Shown one piece after another: positions 51,361-59,611 of a stretch of DNA of 64,000 nt (the stretch's first letter is position 1; each line of letters opens with the position of its first letter). Below the pieces are notes generated by a model. That model was not told where the DNA came from, made no database searches, and worked only from the letters and a program-made list of their open reading frames with translations. Source of the DNA: Streptomyces chattanoogensis (GTDB taxonomy: Bacteria > Actinomycetota > Actinomycetes > Streptomycetales > Streptomycetaceae); assembly GCF_001294335.1 (NCBI RefSeq), contig NZ_LGKG01000152.1:1-64000 (forward strand), in the 5' to 3' direction. The position numbers and the translations under genes were made by a program.

Positions 51361-53121
51361 TCAGGCCGCCAGCGCGGGCGCCGAGTGCCGCTGTACGAGA
51401 CCGGCCAGGGCGCGATGGCCCCGCTGCTCGGCGTGGGCGATCCGCTCCTCCGGAAGCGCCCGCTGCCACCACTCACCGGCCGCGACATCGACCGCCTCCC
51501 GCAGCTCCACCAGGCAGCCGACGAGCCGGTCGCGGGCCCAGCCGGTCTCCCGCGCATCCTCCGGCCCGGGCGCGGGCGCCGCGGCCAGCAACCGGTGCGC
51601 CGCGGACTCCGCGGCCGCCACCCGCTCCAGAGCGATGTCGATACGGTCGGCGGCGCGCCGGTTGGTGACCAGCACACAGCAGGCCAGGCCCACGGCCGCG
51701 CCCACCACGGTGTCGGTCCAGCGGTCGCCGACCAGCGTTGCCGCCGGCAGGTGGGCGCCGAATCCGGTGAGCAGAAGTGCCATGGGCGTGACACAGACCG
51801 AACCCAGCCAGTAGTTCCTCGTGATGCACGCCTCGGCGCCGAACTGGAAGGCCAGCGCGAGCGCGATCATGGCGAGCGGCCCGGTGCGGATCAGCGGCAG
51901 CAGCGCGGAGAACAGCAGCAGACCGAGCAGATTGCCGACCGTGCGCTGCAGGGCGCGCTGCCAGGAGAGGGTGGTGTTGGCCTGGTAGATGGAGGCCGCG
52001 GTGACCACGGCCCAGTAGGGGTGCCCGACACCGACCGCCATCGAGGCCCAGCCGGCCAGCACACACCCCGCCGCGACCCGCGCACCTATCGGCAGCAACG
52101 GCGATCCGGGCGCCAGCCGGGCCCGCACCGCCCGCAACCCGCCGGGACGGCCGGGTACGGGATGCCGTGGGGCCGCCTCATCAGGGCCGGGGAGCGACTC
52201 GCCCCCGGCCGCCGCGGTTTCGGGCAGCGGTCCGCCCCGCCGCAGCTCACGGGCCCACCCGCGGAGCCGCTCGGCCTCGGCCTCCGGGTGCGCTTCCCCG
52301 TCCACGCCGCCGAGCGCCGATTCCGCCCGTACGAGGAACCGCTCCGGGCCGGCGCCCGCCGCGGTCCGGGCCGGGGTACGCACCGGGACGAGGAAGAGGG
52401 TGTGCCAGGCGGCGTTCACGGCGGCCGCGGTCGCATGCCGCGCGTGTGCCACTGCTTCGGTGTCGCCGGCGCCCGCTCGCGTGCGCAGCAGCGCGGCCGC
52501 CGCCTCCAGGGCGCGCGCGACGGCGATCCGCTCCGGCCCCCGCGGGCGCACCAGCCCCGGCGCCATGCACACCAGCCAGGCGAGACCGCCGGTGCCGAGC
52601 GCCAGGGCCAGGTGCACCGGAACCTGCCCGAGGCGCTGCGGCACAAAGAACGCCGAGGCGGCGACGAAGGTCAGGATGAGATTCCCCGGCGGCCCGATGC
52701 GGGTCGCCTCGCACGCCATCTTGTGCGCGGCGGCGAGCAGCGAGGCGAGGACGACGAGCACGGCGGCCGAGGGGATCAGCGACGCGGCGGTCAGCGCGAT
52801 GCCGAGGCTTGCGACCATGCCCAGGACCACCCACAGCAGCGTGCGGGCGCGGGCGGCGTACGGCAGGCCGTGCGCGTACAGGGCACACAGGGACCCGGCC
52901 GAGGTGTAGAGGATCAGATCCAGCCGGCCGAGGGCGTAGAGCGTGATATCGGGGACCGCCATGGCCACCACCGCGCTGAGCGCCGGCTTGTGCCAGATGT
53001 CGACGGGGCGGCGCAGCCGGACGGTGCTCCTGACGGGCAGCGGACGGGCCCGCACTCCGCCATCGGGTGCGGTGGTCCATCTCTTTCCGGTGTTCCCGGC
53101 GGGCTTGGCGTGCTTCCCCAT
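51361..53121 (-). CDS. FUSC-family aromatic-acid-type exporter
   Basis: The 586-residue protein has two sets of about five to six membrane helices separated by a long cytoplasmic loop, the FUSC layout. The first set includes KPALSAVVAMAVPDITLYALGRLDLILYTSAGSLCALYAHGLPYAARARTL. The second contains ARVAAGCVLAGWASMAVGVGHPYWAVVTAASIYQANTTLSWQRALQRTVGNLLGLLLFSALLPL, the typical FUSC core. FUSC proteins export aromatic acids such as p-hydroxybenzoate. ATG 53121 is used. The gene is divergent from a TetR regulator, with the AAAACA-N8-TGTTTT dyad between the two starts, so it is probably repressed by that regulator. Confidence 0.87.
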   Translation of the reverse strand: MGKHAKPAGNTGKRWTTAPDGGVRARPLPVRSTVRLRRPVDIWHKPALSAVVAMAVPDITLYALGRLDLILYTSAGSLCALYAHGLPYAARARTLLWVVLGMVASLGIALTAASLIPSAAVLVVLASLLAAAHKMACEATRIGPPGNLILTFVAASAFFVPQRLGQVPVHLALALGTGGLAWLVCMAPGLVRPRGPERIAVARALEAAAALLRTRAGAGDTEAVAHARHATAAAVNAAWHTLFLVPVRTPARTAAGAGPERFLVRAESALGGVDGEAHPEAEAERLRGWARELRRGGPLPETAAAGGESLPGPDEAAPRHPVPGRPGGLRAVRARLAPGSPLLPIGARVAAGCVLAGWASMAVGVGHPYWAVVTAASIYQANTTLSWQRALQRTVGNLLGLLLFSALLPLIRTGPLAMIALALAFQFGAEACITRNYWLGSVCVTPMALLLTGFGAHLPAATLVGDRWTDTVVGAAVGLACCVLVTNRRAADRIDIALERVAAAESAAHRLLAAAPAPGPEDARETGWARDRLVGCLVELREAVDVAAGEWWQRALPEERIAHAEQRGHRALAGLVQRHSAPALAA

Positions 53122-53125
53122 GAGC

Positions 53126-53145
53126 AAAACATTAGCAGGTGTTTT
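53126..53145. promoter_or_regulatory. Dyad between the exporter and TetR genes
   Basis: AAAACA-TTAGCAGG-TGTTTT is a perfect 6-bp inverted repeat in an unusually AT-rich stretch five bases before the exporter ATG. It is a good candidate operator for the divergent TetR protein. Confidence 0.5.
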
Positions 53146-53221
53146 ACTGGTGAAATATGCGCCCGGGCCGAGTCCGGCTCCCGTGGGGTCCCCGGCCCGG
53201 CCCGACGGCGACAATGTCCGC

Positions 53222-53848
53222 GTGCCAACCGCCAAGAAGAACAAGAAGAACGCGACGACCGCGAGCGCGTCCCCGGAGCGCCGCCGCGAGCTGCTGGCCA
53301 TCGCGGCAGAGGTGTTCGCCGCGCAGGGTTACAACGCCACCACCGTCCGCCGTATCGCGGACGAGGCCGGAATGCTCGCGGGCAGCCTCTACTACCACTT
53401 CGATTCCAAGGAATCGATGGTGGACGAAATTCTCTCCACCTTCCTGACCGAGCTCTGGGATGGCTACGACGCCGTGCTCGCCGCCGGTCTCGGCCCGAGG
53501 GAAACCATCGAGGCCCTGGTCACCGAGTCCTTCCGCGAGATCGACCGGCACCGCGCCGCGGTCGCCATCTACCAGAAGGAAGCCAGGCAGCTCGCCGCCC
53601 AGCCCCGCTTCGGCTATCTCACCGACTCTCAGCGCAAGTTCGAGAAGGCCTGGCTGGGCACCCTGGAACGCGGGGTGACCGACGGCGCCTTCCGTGCCGA
53701 CCTCGACATCCGGCTCACCTACCGGTTCCTCCGCGACACCGTCTGGGTCGCCGCGAGCTGGTACCGCCCGGAAGGCCGGCACCGACCCGAGGAGATCGCG
53801 CGGCAGTACGTCTCGATGGTGCTGGACGGCATTGCCGTACGGGGATGA
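53222..53848 (+). CDS. TetR-family transcriptional regulator
   Basis: The 208-residue protein has a Lys-rich start (VPTAKKNKKNATT). A TetR helix-turn-helix follows: RRRELLAIAAEVFAAQGYNATTVRRIADEAGMLAGSLYYHFDSKESMVDEIL. The ligand-binding domain ends WVAASWYRPEGRHRPEEIARQYVSMVLDGIAV, close in style to the KstR2-like group (TetR_C). GTG 53222 is used because the frame before it is unlike the family. It is divergent from the FUSC exporter, its likely target. A hairpin terminator follows five bases after the stop. Confidence 0.9.
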   Translation: MPTAKKNKKNATTASASPERRRELLAIAAEVFAAQGYNATTVRRIADEAGMLAGSLYYHFDSKESMVDEILSTFLTELWDGYDAVLAAGLGPRETIEALVTESFREIDRHRAAVAIYQKEARQLAAQPRFGYLTDSQRKFEKAWLGTLERGVTDGAFRADLDIRLTYRFLRDTVWVAASWYRPEGRHRPEEIARQYVSMVLDGIAVRG

Positions 53849-53852
53849 TCCG

Positions 53853-53874
53853 CGGCACCGCTTGCCCGGTGCCG
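53853..53874. terminator. Hairpin after the TetR gene
   Basis: CGGCACCG, loop CTTGCC, CGGTGCCG: a perfect 8-bp stem just after the TetR stop. Confidence 0.75.
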
Positions 53875-53946
53875 TCCTGCCGTTACGTCCTTACGCCACT
53901 ACGCCCGCATGCCGCCGCGAAGGCCGGCGGGCCATGTTCTTCCTGC

Positions 53947-54258
53947 TCAGCAGTTGTCGTTCCGGACGAAGAGCGCCCGCGGCACCGAGGTCGTCCCGTA
54001 GCGGACGTACTTGGTCTCGCCCTTGCGGAGGCTGCCGCTCGGGTCCTTCGCGTGCGGGATGACGATCGTGAAGCACGCCTTGCGCTTGCTGCACAGGTTC
54101 GTCAGCTTCACATAGCGGTAGTGGCCCTTGACCAGGTGCTTCCGTACCTTGACGCACTGCGGCGGGCGCTCGGCCGCCGCCGCGTCGGAGGCGGTGGACA
54201 GCGTCAGTGAGGCGCTTCCCGCCGCCGCTGCCAGGGCTATGGCGGTGATCTTCCGCAT
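53947..54258 (-). CDS. Small secreted protein, unknown
   Basis: The 103-residue protein has a clear signal peptide (MRKITAIALAAAAGSASLTLSTASDAAAAE). The mature domain is about 70 residues, rich in Lys and Arg, with Cys in QCVKVRKHL, NLCSKRKACFTIVIPH and the terminal NDNC: four Cys, so two disulphides are likely. It resembles small extracellular beta-sandwich proteins of the proteinase-inhibitor or beta-lactamase-inhibitor kind by size only. No motif identifies it. ATG 54258 has GGGGGAGAG upstream. It lies alone, on the same strand as the agaR-like gene but 280 bases from it. Confidence 0.75.
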   Translation of the reverse strand: MRKITAIALAAAAGSASLTLSTASDAAAAERPPQCVKVRKHLVKGHYRYVKLTNLCSKRKACFTIVIPHAKDPSGSLRKGETKYVRYGTTSVPRALFVRNDNC

Positions 54259-54435
54259 CTGTCTCTCCCCCGTTGGAAACCCCTGCGAAGGCTTGCTGTG
54301 CGGGATCGTCCTTCGCACGTTCATTCCCCATTCTCCATACAGGCCAGAAGAAATTCAGCCTGGGCGCTGCACGGAGGCACAAGCGCGACACTTTCGGAAC
54401 CGGACCGGGTCCGTTTTCCGGGAACCGGAACGGGA

Positions 54436-54497
54436 CGGCCGAGAACAGGGTGACGGAGAACGGGGTGGCCGAGAACGGGGCGGCCGAGAACGGAGGG
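54436..54497. repeat. 15-bp tandem repeat before the small secreted protein
   Basis: Four imperfect copies of GGCCGAGAACGGGGT stand between the repressor stop and the secreted-protein start. No gene is seen inside. Confidence 0.75.
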
Positions 54498-54538
54498 GGC
54501 GGCGCGACCGCGACATGGAGCCGGTGCGCCCACGTGGC

Positions 54539-55366
54539 TCAGCGTGCGGTGTCCGTGCCGGAGCCGGCGCTGCCGGACGGGCGCGCGGTCACGACCTTCA
54601 GCCCCCGGTCCGTGAACTCCCGGCGGGTTGCCTCCTCGGCTCCGTTGTCCGTGATGAACGTGTCGAAGACGTCCGCGTCGCCGACCCGGGCGAAGCAGCG
54701 CTCGCCGATCTTCGACGAGTCCGCGACGACGACGGCCCGCCGGGCCCGCTCCGCCATCAGGCGGTTCACTCGGGCCTCCGCCTCGTCGTGCACCGTGGCT
54801 CCCATCGCCGGATCCATGCCGTTGGCCCCGATGAAGGCGATGTCGATGGAGATCTGCTGCAGTACCAACTCACTGAAGGGGCCGACCAGTTCAAACGACC
54901 GTGAGTGCGCGACCCCGCCGGTGAGCACGATCTTGATCTGCGGCCGCACCGCCAGCTCATTGGCGATGTTGAGCGAGTTGGTGACGATCGTCAGATGCGG
55001 CTGCGGACCCGCCTCCGCGAAGTCCGGCCGGGTGGCCAGCACCCGGGCGATCGCCGTCGTCGTGGTGCCACCGCTCAGCCCGACGACGTCCCCACGCTCG
55101 ACCAGTTTCGCCGCCGCCTTTGCCACAGCCTCCTTCTCCTCGGACCGATGGGCGTGCTTGTACCGGATCGGCAGGTCGTACGCCACCGAGCTGAGCACCG
55201 CCCCGCCCCGGGTACGGGTCAGCAGCTGCTGCTCGGCGAGGACATCCATGTCGCGCCGCATCGTGGCGGCCGAGACCTCCAGCTCGGTCGCCGCCTCCTC
55301 GACGTCCACCCGGCCTCTCTCCCCGAGCAGCTCGAGCAGTGCGTTCATCCGTTCATGGCGCTTCAT
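54539..55366 (-). CDS. DeoR/GlpR-family repressor (AgaR-like)
   Basis: The 275-residue protein has the DeoR helix-turn-helix (MKRHERMNALLELLGERGRVDVEEAATELEVSAATMRRDMDVLAEQQLLTRTRGGAVL). The sugar-phosphate-binding domain has GDVVGLSGGTTTTAIARVL, VTNSLNIANELAVRPQIKIVLTGG and AFIGANGMDPAMGATVHDEAEARVNRLMAERARRAVVVADSSKIG. This family represses sugar-catabolic operons and is relieved by a sugar phosphate. It lies next to, and in line with, the aldolase and SIS genes; together these look like an aga/gat-type module. It starts 45 bases after the aldolase stop, on the same strand. Confidence 0.88.
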   Translation of the reverse strand: MKRHERMNALLELLGERGRVDVEEAATELEVSAATMRRDMDVLAEQQLLTRTRGGAVLSSVAYDLPIRYKHAHRSEEKEAVAKAAAKLVERGDVVGLSGGTTTTAIARVLATRPDFAEAGPQPHLTIVTNSLNIANELAVRPQIKIVLTGGVAHSRSFELVGPFSELVLQQISIDIAFIGANGMDPAMGATVHDEAEARVNRLMAERARRAVVVADSSKIGERCFARVGDADVFDTFITDNGAEEATRREFTDRGLKVVTARPSGSAGSGTDTAR

Positions 55367-55411
55367 GGCGCGAGCCTAATTCGTTTCGACCGCTCACCGT
55401 GCGGCCGGGCA

Positions 55412-56305
55412 TCACCCCGGGGCCGGGGCCGGGGCCGCGGCCCCGACGGCGCGCTCCTCCGGCACCGCCGCCGGAGCGGTCAGCACATCCAGCAGCCGCG
55501 CCGCCTCCTGGGCCACCGCCTCCCGGGCCGGCTTGACGTACTTGCGGGAGTCGATGAGCGCCGGGTTCGCACCGAGGGTCTGCCGTATGGAGCGGGTGAA
55601 GACGGACACCAGATGGGTGGAGATATTGATCTTTGTCATTCCTGCCGCGATGGCGCGGCGGAGCTCGTCATCCGGCACTCCGGAGGAACCGTGCAGTACC
55701 AGGGGCACGGGCAGCGCCGTCCGCAGCTCCGCGATCAGGTCCTTGTCCAGCACGGCCGTGCGCTCGTGCATGGCATGCGACGAGCCGACGGCAACCGCGA
55801 GGGCATCCACGCCCGTTGCCCGTACGAAGGCCAGGGCCTCGGACGGGTTTGTACGGACGCCGGGCGCGTGCACACCGTCCTTGCCGCCCACCTCGCCGAG
55901 CTCCGCCTCGACATAGACCTCGCGGTCGTGGCACCAGGCGGTGAGTTCGGCGGTGGCGGTGACGTTGTCCTCGTAGGGGAGTGCCGAGGCGTCCACCATG
56001 ACCGAGCCCACCCCGGCGGCGATGCCCTCGTGGACCAGTTCCGCATCGGTGATGTGGTCGAGGTGGACCGCGATCGGGGCGGCGGAGCACTCGGCGAGGG
56101 CAAGGGTGGCGCGGGTGATGGGCAGCAGACTGCCGTGGTAGCGGATGCAGTTCTCGCTGATCTGCAGGATGAGTGGGGCGTCCGCGCGCTCGGCGGCGGT
56201 GACCAGCGCCTCGGCGGTTTCGAGATGGATGACGTTGAACGCCGCGGCACCGACCCGCGCCTCCCGCGCGGTATCGACGATGGATGAGGTCGGAACGAGG
56301 GGCAT
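55412..56305 (-). CDS. Class II aldolase (tagatose/fructose-bisphosphate type)
   Basis: The 297-residue protein is a metal-dependent class II aldolase: AAAFNVIHLETAEALVTAAERADAPLILQISE, then PIAVHLDHITDAELVHEGIAAGVGSVMVDASALPYEDNV with the metal His. Next come VEAELGEVGGKDG, LAVAVGSSHAMH, PLVLHGSSGVPDDELRRAIAAGMTKINISTHL. This is the GatY/KbaY-like branch that cleaves tagatose- or fructose-1,6-bisphosphate. It lies between the AgaR-like repressor and the SIS isomerase, an arrangement seen in amino-sugar catabolic gene sets. The C-terminal tail is Ala/Pro-rich. ATG 56305 is used. Confidence 0.88.
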   Translation of the reverse strand: MPLVPTSSIVDTAREARVGAAAFNVIHLETAEALVTAAERADAPLILQISENCIRYHGSLLPITRATLALAECSAAPIAVHLDHITDAELVHEGIAAGVGSVMVDASALPYEDNVTATAELTAWCHDREVYVEAELGEVGGKDGVHAPGVRTNPSEALAFVRATGVDALAVAVGSSHAMHERTAVLDKDLIAELRTALPVPLVLHGSSGVPDDELRRAIAAGMTKINISTHLVSVFTRSIRQTLGANPALIDSRKYVKPAREAVAQEAARLLDVLTAPAAVPEERAVGAAAPAPAPG

Positions 56306-56364
56306 GGGATGCTGACTCCCTTGCATGCTGGGCGAGTTGACGGCGGAGCAGGACGGCGATGCGG

Positions 56365-57273
56365 CTACGGCACGGCAGGCGCCTCGAGCATCACGGAACG
56401 GGTCAGGCTGCGCGGGTTGTCCGGGTCCAGACCGCGTGCTCGGGCTCGGGCCAGCGCCACCCGCTGCACCAGCACCAGATCGGCCAGCGGATCGCGCGCA
56501 TGGTGGACGAAGCGGGCACCGGTCCGCACCACATCCGCCTCCAGCCCCGCGGGGGTCGGCCCGAACAGCCACGTCACCCGGCCGGGAGCGGCTATCGAGA
56601 TCGGGCCGTGGCGGTACTCCATCGCGGGGTAGGACTCCGTCCAACTCTGTGAGGCTTCCCGCATCTTGAGGGCCGCCTCGTTCGCCAGCCCGAACGTCCA
56701 GCCCGTGCCGAGGAACGAGAACTGCTCGGCGTCCACCCACTCCTGCTCCAACGGCGCGGTCAGCGCCTCCTGCGCATCGCTCACCGCCCGGGAGACGTCC
56801 TCGCCCAGGTGCGCGCGCAGCAGCGTCAGCGCCGTCGTCGCAAACCGCGTCTGCACCACGGACTTCTCATCGGCGAACGGCAGCGCGACCGTCTCGTCGG
56901 ACATCGCGACCGCCGGCGTCTCGGGATCGCCGATGATCGTCACCGTCGGGATCCGCCCCTTGACCGAGTCGAGCACGCGCAGCACCTCTGTCGTGGTGCC
57001 CGAGCGGGTGATGGCCACCACCGCGTCATAGCCACGGCCGGCGCCCAGGAACGCCTCCGAAGCGGCGAACGGGTCCGTCACCCCGAGTCCCGCGCCCTCG
57101 CGGAGTGCGGCGTACGACTGCGCCATGAACCATGAGGTGCCACAGCCGACGACGGCCACGCGCTCTCCGGCCTTGGGCAGCGGCCCACCCGTCAGCGCCC
57201 CGATCCGTGCCGCCTCACGCCAGGTGTCCGGCTGACTGTTCAGCTCGTGCTCCATGTACGAGGTCTCGTTCAC
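56365..57273 (-). CDS. SIS-domain sugar isomerase (AgaS-like)
   Basis: The 302-residue protein has two SIS (sugar isomerase) domains: VVGCGTSWFMAQSYAALREGAGLG, DAVVAITRSGTTTEVLRVLDSVKG, then FLGTGWTFGLANEAALKMREASQSWTESYPAMEYRHGPISIAAPG. This is the GlmS-C / AgaS type that deaminates or isomerises amino-sugar phosphates. GTG 57273 is chosen because GGGAGG lies upstream; ATG 57255 is possible. It is the first gene of the minus-strand set AgaS-aldolase-AgaR. It is divergent from the sugar porter, with the repeated TGCGCAAT / GCAAC sites between, which should be the AgaR operators. Confidence 0.88.
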   Translation of the reverse strand: MNETSYMEHELNSQPDTWREAARIGALTGGPLPKAGERVAVVGCGTSWFMAQSYAALREGAGLGVTDPFAASEAFLGAGRGYDAVVAITRSGTTTEVLRVLDSVKGRIPTVTIIGDPETPAVAMSDETVALPFADEKSVVQTRFATTALTLLRAHLGEDVSRAVSDAQEALTAPLEQEWVDAEQFSFLGTGWTFGLANEAALKMREASQSWTESYPAMEYRHGPISIAAPGRVTWLFGPTPAGLEADVVRTGARFVHHARDPLADLVLVQRVALARARARGLDPDNPRSLTRSVMLEAPAVP

Positions 57274-57310
57274 TGCACGCCCTCCCGTGATCCGTGATCT
57301 GGAAACCGCC

Positions 57311-57376
57311 GTTGCGCAATCCTCCGAGCTTCCGGTTGGAACTGCGCAATCTTGCAACTTTCTGCTTCGTTGCAAT
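57311..57376. promoter_or_regulatory. Cluster of TTGCGCAAT/GCAAC sites between the AgaS and sugar porter genes
   Basis: GTTGCGCAAT (57311), ACTGCGCAAT (57341) and the palindrome GCAAC-N10-GTTGC (57354-57373) lie in the divergent region, about 50 to 100 bases before the SIS gene. Further CAACTGCGCGAACTGCGC is at 57545. Repeated TGCGCAA elements are a good candidate for the adjacent DeoR-type repressor. Confidence 0.5.
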
Positions 57377-57633
57377 CGACTGTACGCATGTTCGTGCCGA
57401 CGATCCATCCCTCGAAAGAGTGGACGCAGCAGAGGGGGCGGCGGGGGAGTGGTGAAGAACCATGGGAAAAGGAGCCATACGCAGCTGTTTGGGTGGCCGT
57501 AAGGGGCGGCTGCGGCGACGCACCCGGCTCGCCTCGCATCTGTTGACAACTGCGCGAACTGCGCCGAATACTCGCAAGATCAGTCATGCAGCAGGCAGCA
57601 GGGCCGCCGCTTCGCCGCACAAAGGACTCCCCC

Positions 57634-59082
57634 ATGTCCATTGCCACACTCTCCGAGACGCCCCAGCCACCGTCGTCCAAGTCCCCGCGCCGCACCGGCA
57701 GACTGTTCGCGCTCACCGGCGCGGTCGTCGGGGTCATCTACGGGTACGACATGGGCAGCATTTCCGGCGCCCTGGTCTTCCTCAGTAGGGACTTCCATCT
57801 CACCGAGGCGGAAAAAGGCCTGGTCAACAGCATTTTGGTGTTCGGGTCCATCGTCGGTGCGCTGATCGGCGGCAAGCTCGCGGACGCCCTGGGCCGCAAG
57901 ACCGCGATGCTGATCGTCGCCGGCTCGTACGCCGCCTTCGTCGCGCTCTCCGCGCTGGCGCCCAACGTCGTCGTGCTGGATGTGGTCCGTTTCCTGCTCG
58001 GCGCCGCCATCGGCATCTCGATCGTGGCCGCCCCGCTCTATATCGCCGAATCGACCCCCGCGCGCATCCGCGGAGCATCCGTCGCCGCCTATCAGGTGGC
58101 GACCGTCGCCGGCATCGTCCTCACCTATTTCGTGAACTGGGGGCTGTCCGGCGGAGGCCACTGGCGCTGGATGCTGGGCCTCTCCGCGATCCCCGCGGCG
58201 CTTGTCATGATCCCGCTGTTCCGGCTGCCGGACACACCGCGCTGGTATGTGCTCAAGGGCCGTACGGAGCGAGCCGTCGAGGTGATGGCGACGACCGACC
58301 CGGACACCGATGCGCGTGCCGAGGTCGCCGCCGTGGCGGCCGCGCTCGCCGAGGAGAGCGGCGGTTCGGCGAGGTCGCTGCTGCGCAAGCCGTACGCCCG
58401 TGCCACGCTGTTCGTCGTCGGGCTCGGGTTCTTCTGCCAGATCACCGGCATCAACGCCGTGACGTACTACAGCCCGCAGATCTTCGAGGAAATGGGCTTC
58501 ACCGGCAACGGCCAGAACTTCCTGCTGCCGTCCTTCGTGCAGCTCGCCTCACTGGCCGCGACCGTCCTCGCCATCCTCGTCATCGACCGGCTCGGCCGCC
58601 GGCTGGTCCTGCTCTCCGGCATCGGCACGATGGTCATCATGCTCGCCGTCCTGAGCATCGTCTTCAGCATGGGTGATCTGCACGGCGCCACGACCTGGGT
58701 GGGCTTCAGCGCCATCCTGCTGTTCACCGCGGCCTTCAATTTCGGCTTCGGATCGCTGATCTGGGTCTATGCGAGCGAAGCGTTCCCCGCCCAGCTGCGC
58801 TCCACCGGGGCATCGGTGATGCTCACCGCCGACCTCGTGGCCAACCTCCTGATCGCCCAGTTCTTCCCCACCCTGATGGCCTGGGCGGGCGCGGCCTGGA
58901 CCTTCACGGGGCTGGGCGTCCTGGCCTTCTGCGCCCTCGTCTTCGCCTCCGCCAACGCGCCGGAGACCAAGGGCCGCCAGCTGGAAGAGATCCAGGGCTA
59001 CTGGCGGAACGGGGGCCGCTGGCCCACCCCGGACCCCGACCCCGACCCCGGCCCGGCAGCGGCACCGGAGGCCGCCCTCTGA
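57634..59082 (+). CDS. Sugar porter (MFS, GLUT/XylE-like)
   Basis: The 482-residue protein has twelve membrane helices and the sugar-porter signatures. These are GYDMGSISGALVFLSRDF, GRKTAMLIVAG in the loop after helix 2, PLYIAESTPARIRG, RLPDTPRWYVLKG, ITGINAVTYYSPQIFEEMGF, DRLGRRLVLL and WVYASEAFPAQLRSTGAS, with PETKGRQLEEI at the end. It is a proton-sugar symporter. ATG 57634 follows AAAGGA. It is divergent from the AgaS/aldolase/AgaR genes and so likely imports their substrate (perhaps galactosamine, tagatose or a related sugar). The tail is PDPDPDPGPAA, encoded by a short GACCCC repeat. Confidence 0.9.
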   Translation: MSIATLSETPQPPSSKSPRRTGRLFALTGAVVGVIYGYDMGSISGALVFLSRDFHLTEAEKGLVNSILVFGSIVGALIGGKLADALGRKTAMLIVAGSYAAFVALSALAPNVVVLDVVRFLLGAAIGISIVAAPLYIAESTPARIRGASVAAYQVATVAGIVLTYFVNWGLSGGGHWRWMLGLSAIPAALVMIPLFRLPDTPRWYVLKGRTERAVEVMATTDPDTDARAEVAAVAAALAEESGGSARSLLRKPYARATLFVVGLGFFCQITGINAVTYYSPQIFEEMGFTGNGQNFLLPSFVQLASLAATVLAILVIDRLGRRLVLLSGIGTMVIMLAVLSIVFSMGDLHGATTWVGFSAILLFTAAFNFGFGSLIWVYASEAFPAQLRSTGASVMLTADLVANLLIAQFFPTLMAWAGAAWTFTGLGVLAFCALVFASANAPETKGRQLEEIQGYWRNGGRWPTPDPDPDPGPAAAPEAAL

Positions 59083-59253
59083 TCACCCGCCCGGCAGGCA
59101 CCCGCCCCGGCAAGCCCCCGCCCGTCCGCCGGCCGACGCCGGTCCGTATGGGACCGGGGCGCTCGCCCGAACGGCTCAGTGACCGGGCACGGACCCGTAC
59201 GCCTGGCGCCCCGCCGTGCAGGTACGGCGGCCAGCTGGGGGACGAGCGGAGAT

Positions 59254-59270
59254 GCCCCGGGCACCGGGGC
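59254..59270. terminator. Hairpin between the sugar porter and YCII genes
   Basis: GCCCCGG, loop GCA, CCGGGGC: a perfect 7-bp stem in the 200-base gap between the convergent genes. A second dyad CCGGTCC-GTATG-GGACCGG is at 59139-59157. Together they probably stop transcription from both sides. Confidence 0.65.
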
Positions 59271-59284
59271 CCGGGGGCGGTGCC

Positions 59285-59584
59285 TCACGACGGCAGCTGT
59301 TCCCGGTACTCCTCCAGAGCCGGTGCGGTCGTGGTCGCCACGAATTCGGTGATCCGGTACGTGCACACCTCGGCGATCGAGAACGGGTCCTCGGCCGCCA
59401 GCTGCTCGACGGCGGCGCGGTCCAAGCCGGTGGCGATGATCACGCCACCGTCGCGCGGGACCTTGCGGCCGGCGGCGATGAAGTGCCCGGCGGCGTACTG
59501 CTTCTTCAGCCAGGCCACATGGTCCTGCAGGGCGGCGTCGACGCGCTCGATGGGCGCGGTGTAGGTCAGTTCCAGTACGAACAT
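59285..59584 (-). CDS. YCII-related protein
   Basis: The 99-residue protein has the YciI fold: FVLELTYTAPIERVDAALQDHVAWLKKQYAAGHFIAAGRKVPRDGGVIIATGLDRAAVEQLAAEDPFSIAEVCTYRITEF, which matches the family's His in DHVAWL and Asp in EDPF. These are small dimers, some with chloro-muconolactone dehalogenase-like folds, and most have no known function. It stands 27 bases after the amidase gene stop on the same strand, so the two may be one transcript with the amidase first. Confidence 0.85.
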   Translation of the reverse strand: MFVLELTYTAPIERVDAALQDHVAWLKKQYAAGHFIAAGRKVPRDGGVIIATGLDRAAVEQLAAEDPFSIAEVCTYRITEFVATTTAPALEEYREQLPS

Positions 59585-59611
59585 GCAGGCAATATAGACA
59601 ACACGGCCGCG

